Positions 58,401-64,000 of a DNA stretch of 64,000 nt are shown here, in pieces (positions within the stretch are counted from its first letter, which is position 1; the number at the start of each line of letters is the position of its first letter). The stretch spans positions 3,224,001 through 3,288,000 of the forward strand of contig CP085827.1 in assembly GCA_020809705.1 (NCBI GenBank). Reading direction: 5' to 3'. The position numbers and the translations under genes were made by a program. The DNA comes from Calonectria ilicicola (lineage: Eukaryota; Ascomycota; Sordariomycetes; Hypocreales; Nectriaceae). The notes beneath the pieces are model-generated. The model was not told the DNA's origin, did no database searches, and was given only the letters and a program-made list of their open reading frames with translations.

Positions 58401-60194
58401 GCTGTTAGACTCACCGACTTCCTCCGTAGTGGACGTAAGCTTGTCCTTGGTATGTCTGGATTCCTTTCGGCGAGTCTTTTCCTCAATTGGCAGGCCTTCC
58501 TTGAAGAACCTAAGACTGTAACTGGATTTGCGGCTCCTTCCATTGGGCTCAACACCAGCCATTGCCTCCGCAACCGATTGCTCAACCAGGCCGTCTTCTT
58601 CGTCCCCTTCACCCGCACCAATTGACCAAATCTTCTCCCTCTTTTCAGATGGCATGTTGACCCAGTGGGGGGGAGCCTTTGACCAATGGGCCTGCCGATG
58701 ATCATTTCCTCCATCGTCCTGTCTCAGAGGTACTGTGGGGTGTTTGAATCCGGGGTAATCAGCCTGGGTGGGAGTAGAGTCGTCGGGTTGGGTTGCGGTT
58801 GAGTGGGTTCGGTGGTTGTAAGAATGACCGTTGCGGTCAATGTCGAGGGAGGCCGAGGATCGTCCTCGAGAGATGTCCAGGTCGTGGCGGTGCTCGAGCA
58901 CCAGGTCGCGAAGGTTAGCAAGTGTAGAATGTGTAAATGACGAGGGCACGCTCGCCGCCTCCCGGGGGGCGAGCGTGGTCACGGTTGTAACGGCGGTGGT
59001 AGCGGTCATATCGATGGATTGGGCAGCGGCTCCTGTCAGCGGCCTGTTGTCGCCGCACTGGGCATAGACATTTTGAGGGAGAGAATTTGCAAAGGTTGTG
59101 TCTCGGTCAGGTCGCGAAGGGAGGGCGGCGGCGGACGAAGCAGCTGAAGGGATCGGCACAGTCGTGGGAGAGATGGGAGTGGTTGGAGTGGTGGGTGTCG
59201 GCGGTTTCTGTCTAGGTTGCCGTTGGCCAGAGGGGTGAGCAGCAGTAGCAGCAGCAGTAGCAGCAGCAGCAGCACTAGTAGTAGCAGTAGTAGCAGTAGC
59301 AGCAGCAGAAGTAGATGCAGATGCAATAGGTAAAGAAGAGGAAGCAGGATTGGTGGTTATAGGAGGGGGTATGCCGCGCGCCGAAGCCAAGGCCTGTGAG
59401 AGGAGAGATGGGCCAGACTGGCGCGGGAGAGGGCCGGGGCCTCGGGGCTTTTTAATGCTGGAGTTGACGTCTGAGTCGCCGGGGTTGGCATCACCACGGT
59501 GCGCTGGGACCGGCGTGGGGACCGGCATGGGTGAGGGCACGCTGCTGGAGAGGGACGAGGGCAAGGGAGAGGGTGAGGGCGAGGACTGGGCGACCGAGGG
59601 CAGGGAGGCAGGCGAGGAGGAAGACGCGGGGACGGGGACGGACGCGGGCTGGAACGGCACGTTGGTAGGAGGATTGGCTGGAGGAGAAGAGGTGGTGGGA
59701 GTGCGTGTGTGAGTGGTGGTGACGGAGGAGGGAGTGCGAGAAGCGGAGGGAGTGGGAGTGGGAGTGGGAATGGAAACTGGAACTGCAGCCCCAGCGTCAG
59801 CGGGTGCCGGGGTGTTGTTGGAGCCCTGCGACTCGCCGCCCCGGTGTGTTGGCAGTGGCCGTTCCAGCGGGAGATCCAGCGGGTGGTCCAGCGGGTGGCC
59901 CAGCAGCGCCTTCAGTGGCTCGCCGCCCCTCCGAGCACCTACCACAGCGACAGCGACAGCGCCTGCGCCTGTGCCCATCACGGAGCCTGTATCGGCGCCT
60001 GGCCATGAACCTGAACCTGTGCCTGTGCCTGAGCCTGAACCTATGCCTGTGCCGCCGTCATGGCCATGATGAGATGCCGGGGGCAGTTCTGGCGCCGCCG
60101 CCGCGGCTGCTGGGCTGCTTGCGTCGAGTGGCACACACATGCTCGTGGAGGCATCTGCTGCAGCATTTTCCGTCTCGCTATTCGGGCAGGGCAT
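55471..60194 (-). CDS. kcs1: Kcs1, inositol hexakisphosphate kinase
   Basis: Two exons on the minus strand (57463-60194, 55471-57331) give 1530 aa. Seen: a very long low-complexity N-terminus rich in Pro, Ser, Thr and Ala, with poly-Ala/Thr runs near 59210-59330; then the conserved [13 protein letters not shown]...[30 protein letters not shown] (residues about 880-920, spanning the 131-nt intron); an acidic disordered insert; and the kinase core with the inositol phosphate kinase motif PCMMDLKMG at about 1285-1293, the SLL motif in [16 protein letters not shown], and the [11 protein letters not shown] metal site. Kcs1 makes 5-PP-InsP5 (InsP7) from InsP6, a signal in phosphate sensing, vacuole and stress control. 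ATG 60194 is the first in frame. Length is above S. cerevisiae Kcs1 (1050 aa). Confidence 0.95.
59210..59330. repeat. Imperfect trinucleotide (AGC/AGT) repeat in kcs1
   Basis: Runs of AGC and AGT units on the plus strand, read on the minus strand as Ala and Thr codons in the disordered N-terminus. Repeat number is likely to vary among strains. Confidence 0.7.
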
Positions 60195-61203
60195 TCGGTC
60201 GACATTGGTCGCTGGCACAGCAGAGCGAGCAAAAAGGCGGGAAGAAAAGAATAAAGGTGAGAGTAAGGACGGGTGCGCGTGTGAGAGAAGATGGAGGGAT
60301 GATTCGTCGTAGTACAATGCAGTAGGCGCTAACTGGACCACCTCGCTGGGTCCCCGTGGTCCTTGAATCCCCTGTAGAATGACCAGGAAAAAAAGGCCCG
60401 GGCGGCCAAGTCCCGTACTTTTTTGCCCCCTCCTCCACTTTTATGAGAGTACGGTGTAAGGTAAAAGGGACGGTGAATGTGGCATTGCATGGCTTCCGTG
60501 AGAGAGGGGAGCGCGGGCGGGCGAATGGGCAATTTTTTGTGTCTACTTGTAAATTGTGACGATTATGATTATGAATTGGGCAAAGAAAGAGAGCGAAAGC
60601 AAGAGAAAATACAGCCAAACACTGTTCGGAGCTACTGCAATTGAGGGCACCCGGGGGGGGGTGTTTGAGCCAGGGGGAGTGAGTGCAGTCGCACCATCTG
60701 CCATACGGACAATGCGTAGTCAGTCTGTAGGTAGTTTGGAGTCTGTAGTCCGTCTGTCTGCCTGTATATGTACATGCCCTCCATCGTCGCCGTCGTCTGC
60801 AGTCAGCAAATTCATGATGATGGCCCTACGACGTAGCATGCACAGCACAAGCAGGAAACATGCCTGCACATCGCCGCTGCTACTGCTGCTCAATGACAAC
60901 AGCACAATTGCCGTCTGCCGAGGCTTCCAGGCACCGCGCTGGGCTCGACTGGGCGCGGTTGGGCTGGAACCGCTGCCATTCGCCGTCGCTTGCTCCCGGC
61001 ATACGGGCACATGGCAGCGAGGCGGGCTGTGCAGCACAGATACTCTCGTACATACAGTAGTTCGAACGGCAAGTCGGTGCCTTGCCTGCCCCTGGACGGA
61101 CAGCCTGGCCTCAGTTTCACGCGCCAGGGGAATTTTTCAATCTTGTCTTAGGTCGGGTCGAAACCAGGCTCAGCTCAGCTTGCGTTAGGCCCGAGGACGG
61201 CAA

Positions 61204-61248
61204 CGACAGGCGACAGGCGACAGGCGACAGGCGACAGGCGACAGGCGA
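61204..61248. repeat. 7-bp minisatellite (CGACAGG)6
   Basis: Six perfect tandem units followed by a partial unit. Confidence 0.9.
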
Positions 61249-61493
61249 GGCCGTCACCGCGCGCTGCCACTGTCATATTTAGGGCGTTTCGCGGGGTTCT
61301 AGTGGCTCTCCCGGTCCCCCGGGAGCCCTCCCAGCGAACGCAACCTGAAGCCCTGGGCGTGAGGTGCACCGACAGGGATGGCAGCGAGGCGCAGGCCCAG
61401 AAGATTCCGAGTGTTTGGGATGGCGGCATTCGCTGCGACAGCCGGGGGCCTTGTTTCCTTCCCGTAGTGGGTGGTGGTGCTGGGTGGTGCTGA

Positions 61494-61521
61494 TGCTGGT
61501 GCTGGTGCTGGTGCTGGTGCT
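61494..61521. repeat. 6-bp tandem repeat (GCTGGT)n
   Basis: About four and a half units in a row, flanked by related GGTGGT units. Confidence 0.8.
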
Positions 61522-61980
61522 GCTCCCAGTAATTACCAGTCGTCACGCATCAGTCAATCAGTCAATTCAGCTCTCCTTGTTTCCGCCTGTAATCTACGCT
61601 CGACGTGACGCACGCCTCACTCTGCTGCTTTGCGCAATCAACAATCAATCCATATCATTGACAGTTCATTTAACACACGGCTAGTGGGGCCACTAATCAA
61701 TGCCATGGATCAATTGTCGTCGGCGCTCGTGCTGGCTGACAGGACAAAGAAAGGGCTGCAGGGAGCTCAGCTCTCCACCACGTGCCGTCGCAAAGCCTTG
61801 CCCTGTTGTTATCTCGCATCTAATACTAATAGGATAGGTGAGGCGGGGAAAGCTCCAAAGCTTCCTTCTGCGCTACCGGTGTGAGGATTGGGGATAGCTG
61901 GCCAGTTGCGATTGCTCCGCAGAATCATGGCATGGCCAATTTGCTGCCGTATAGTGCCACCGTGTAGCCAGTCGGTCTCC

Positions 61981-62034
61981 TGGACTGGACTGGACTGGAC
62001 GGTAGTTAGACTGGCGAGACGAGACGAGACGAGA
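61981..62034. repeat. Two adjacent 5-bp tandem repeats, (TGGAC)4 and (CGAGA)4
   Basis: TGGAC four times at 61981-62000 and CGAGA about four times at 62014-62034. Confidence 0.85.
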
Positions 62035-63615
62035 GGGGTGTAGGGCGACACAGCAAAACGTGGGGAGTATGGCCGACGACGGGCGTGTCCTGATCATCAT
62101 GGGCATGGTCGCGGTCGTGGTCATGGCATAGCCGTCACTGCATCGCAAAACGCACATCATCGAGGAAAAGCGAGTGTGCCATGGCCAGGAGGTTTGATTT
62201 AGGTTGGCCTGTCTCAGGCCCCTTTTGAAATTGCCCATGCCAATTGGGTCGGAACCGTCAACCCATCAACCACAACGACCATGGGCTGGTGTGACACGAC
62301 ACCCATTCACACGGATGCTCCTTCGGCACTTCTTGTCTGTAAGTATGCGCACGCACATGCGCGCGAAACCAATGTTTCTTTTTCTGCCAGTCGAACAGAC
62401 GGGACATGGCATCGTCGTGCCTCCCTCTCCTTTTAGGCCTCCATCGCGAGGCACGGCACAAGGCACGGCACACAAGGCACGGCCACGGCCTCGTCTCATC
62501 TGTTTTGTATGCGCGCCAAGTTGCGTGCTCTGCGGCCCTGCCCAGTCGTGTCCCGCTTCGGACTCTCCGCACCCACCTTGCGTCCACTATCCACCCACAT
62601 TCACATCCACATCGGCAGCAAGCGTCAGATCCCCCATGCATGACCTTATCATGGCCATCCTCTCGCACCGCTGCCCATCAAGCCCCTCGACCCGCCCTGG
62701 CCCCCCCTAAAGCCCCTCTATGGGCCACGACAGCTGTCGCGAGCTCCCTCTTTGTGCTTGGGCTCTATGTCCGGCCCCATACTCTCTGGCTCTCGCTCCT
62801 CACGCGCTCCATCCGGGTTGCATCAGGGATGGGGCCTCCGCCGTGGCCATGCTCGAGGGGAATCAGGCGCATCGACTCTTGTTCTTACCTAACCCTTCTC
62901 CCCTTTGTCCGACCCTTGACGCGGTGCTCCAGAGTCGTCACTCGCGAGGGCCATCTGCCGTCTCATCATGAGATCATATTTTAGAATGGAAAGAAAAAAA
63001 AAAATAGCCCGTCGCTAGCCCGTGGCAAGCCCGGTAAACATTTCTCGGTCTGACCAATTGGCCGCCATGATTGGCCAGCCTAAAATCAACAGCGCTGATC
63101 CCACCCTCGCTGTGTGCCGTATTGTTGCAATTCCTCGGCGCATGACACAGCGTGGCAGGCGGCACTTGGCACGCTCTCGGCTGGTGTGTTTTCTGCTTCC
63201 TTGGTCGCCCTTATCGCGCCGTCTCCGCTGTGATTCCTCGCGCTTCTGGCTGCGGCCCGCACCGACTAACCATCTCCATCATGGCCGTGGTCACGTCGTA
63301 GTGGTGGAGGCCAGATCCCTAACGGTGTCCCAAAGGGGACTAGTGCGGGGCTGCCGGCCAACCGTTTAGGAGCCATCATGTGACGGTCCAAATGCGGCCA
63401 AAATCATGACATGGTGATAAGGTCAGGCATTCTCCTCCCCAATAAGTTTTTGGTCGCAAACTCAGTGGTGCCGAGCTACGCCGTCCATCCCATCGCTCGC
63501 CAGCTCGACGTTGGGATCGGATCGACGTCTGGCTACCCGGCTTCCGGTCCTCTGTCATGGCTGCGGATTGGCTCGCGGCCTCGACGTGCGCACACTGTTG
63601 TTGCACGCAGACGCA

Positions 63616-63680
63616 CCCTCACACACACACTGGCACACACTCACACACACTCACACACACACACACACACATACATACAT
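63616..63680. repeat. CA dinucleotide-rich repeat
   Basis: Long CA tracts broken by CT and GG, ending ATACATACATATG. Confidence 0.85.
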
Positions 63681-64000
63681 ATGCTCAACCGCACACGGCA
63701 TCAACCCATTGGGTCACGCCGGGTTCTTGCACATTCCCTTGACACATTGACCGAGTCTTCCGTCTGCCAAACCTCTCACGTCTCTGAGCTAGAATCAGGC
63801 TATGCCGGTCAATGCCATCATCATTGCCAGCGCATCATCATCCCGTCATGACACAATGGGGATAGGCATTGATTGCATTGGCACGTTCTCCCTCTTCTGG
63901 TGTTGAATGGTTCCCGGCACTTGCTGACCCTCAGGTGTGTCGGGAACAACACGACTGCTGCCAAGAGGCCGACCGTCACTCCTGTGCTATCATCATTTCG

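Larger units (their letters stand above)
60195..64000. other. 3.8-kb region upstream of kcs1 without a supported gene
   Basis: GC-rich, with many overlapping open frames on both strands, none of which resembles a protein. It holds several short tandem repeats (61204, 61494, 61981, 62014, 63616) and a G8 run at about 60651-60658. It may be a long leader and control region of kcs1 or contain a noncoding RNA. Confidence 0.5.

Noticed and set aside
63616..63680. Regularly spaced CA units as a CRISPR-like array
   Set aside because: Simple dinucleotide repeat in a eukaryotic genome; no repeat-spacer pattern.
60178..63851. Many open frames of 60-210 codons upstream of kcs1
   Set aside because: All overlap on both strands in GC-rich DNA with tandem repeats; none shows a domain or splice pattern.

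Overview
The window is nuclear DNA of a filamentous ascomycete. The evidence is short GT-AG introns (about 45-120 nt) in most genes, Zn2Cys6 and C2H2 regulators with fungal domains, a PTH11-type receptor, a GH12 cellulase with a Lys-Arg maturation site, and the core set kcs1, mtr4, dsc3, alg14 and ima1. The protein sequences look like Sordariomycetes, probably Hypocreales; the genus cannot be fixed by reading alone. I support 23 protein genes or gene remnants and one tRNA. Exon borders were worked out by reading frame and splice signals.

Positions 1 to about 31 kb are accessory in character, gene-poor and AT-rich between genes. A PTH11-like receptor (1853-3187), a Baeyer-Villiger-type flavin monooxygenase (3573-5595), a Dal5-family transporter (6197-7848, minus) and a C2H2 regulator (8821-11167) lie together. 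The 12-bp palindrome GTGGAGCTCCAC, or a one-base variant, occurs upstream of the monooxygenase, inside the promoter shared by transporter and regulator, and just downstream of the regulator. This looks like a small catabolic or detoxification module with its own regulator and operator. Next come an unrecognised gene broken by a T11 run (12364-14498), a Zn2Cys6 regulator (14970-16328), a GH12 glucanase with a possible hidden C-terminal linker exon, a secreted ferritin-like Rds1 homologue, and a tRNA-Ala(AGC) with an 18-nt intron followed by a partial tRNA copy. A second Dal5-family transporter and a TauD-type dioxygenase are divergent over a promoter with six CGCAATG sites, suggesting sulfonate use. 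A C2H2 protein with two hydrophobic segments (29367-31018) closes this part.

Positions 31.5 to 60 kb are mostly conserved housekeeping genes: inner nuclear membrane protein Ima1, Dsc3 of the Golgi ubiquitin ligase, Mtr4 helicase of the nuclear exosome, Cox8, a PPR protein and mitoribosomal mS23 (three mitochondrial genes in a row), Alg14, an unusual Rho-like GTPase lacking the P-loop lysine, a DAO-family flavoprotein and inositol hexakisphosphate kinase Kcs1. Two decaying genes lie between them (40922-41843 and 50723-52120); both carry an in-frame TAG that could come from CAG, and both end at an AT-rich inverted repeat. The last 3.8 kb, upstream of kcs1, holds no gene I can support but has several minisatellites.
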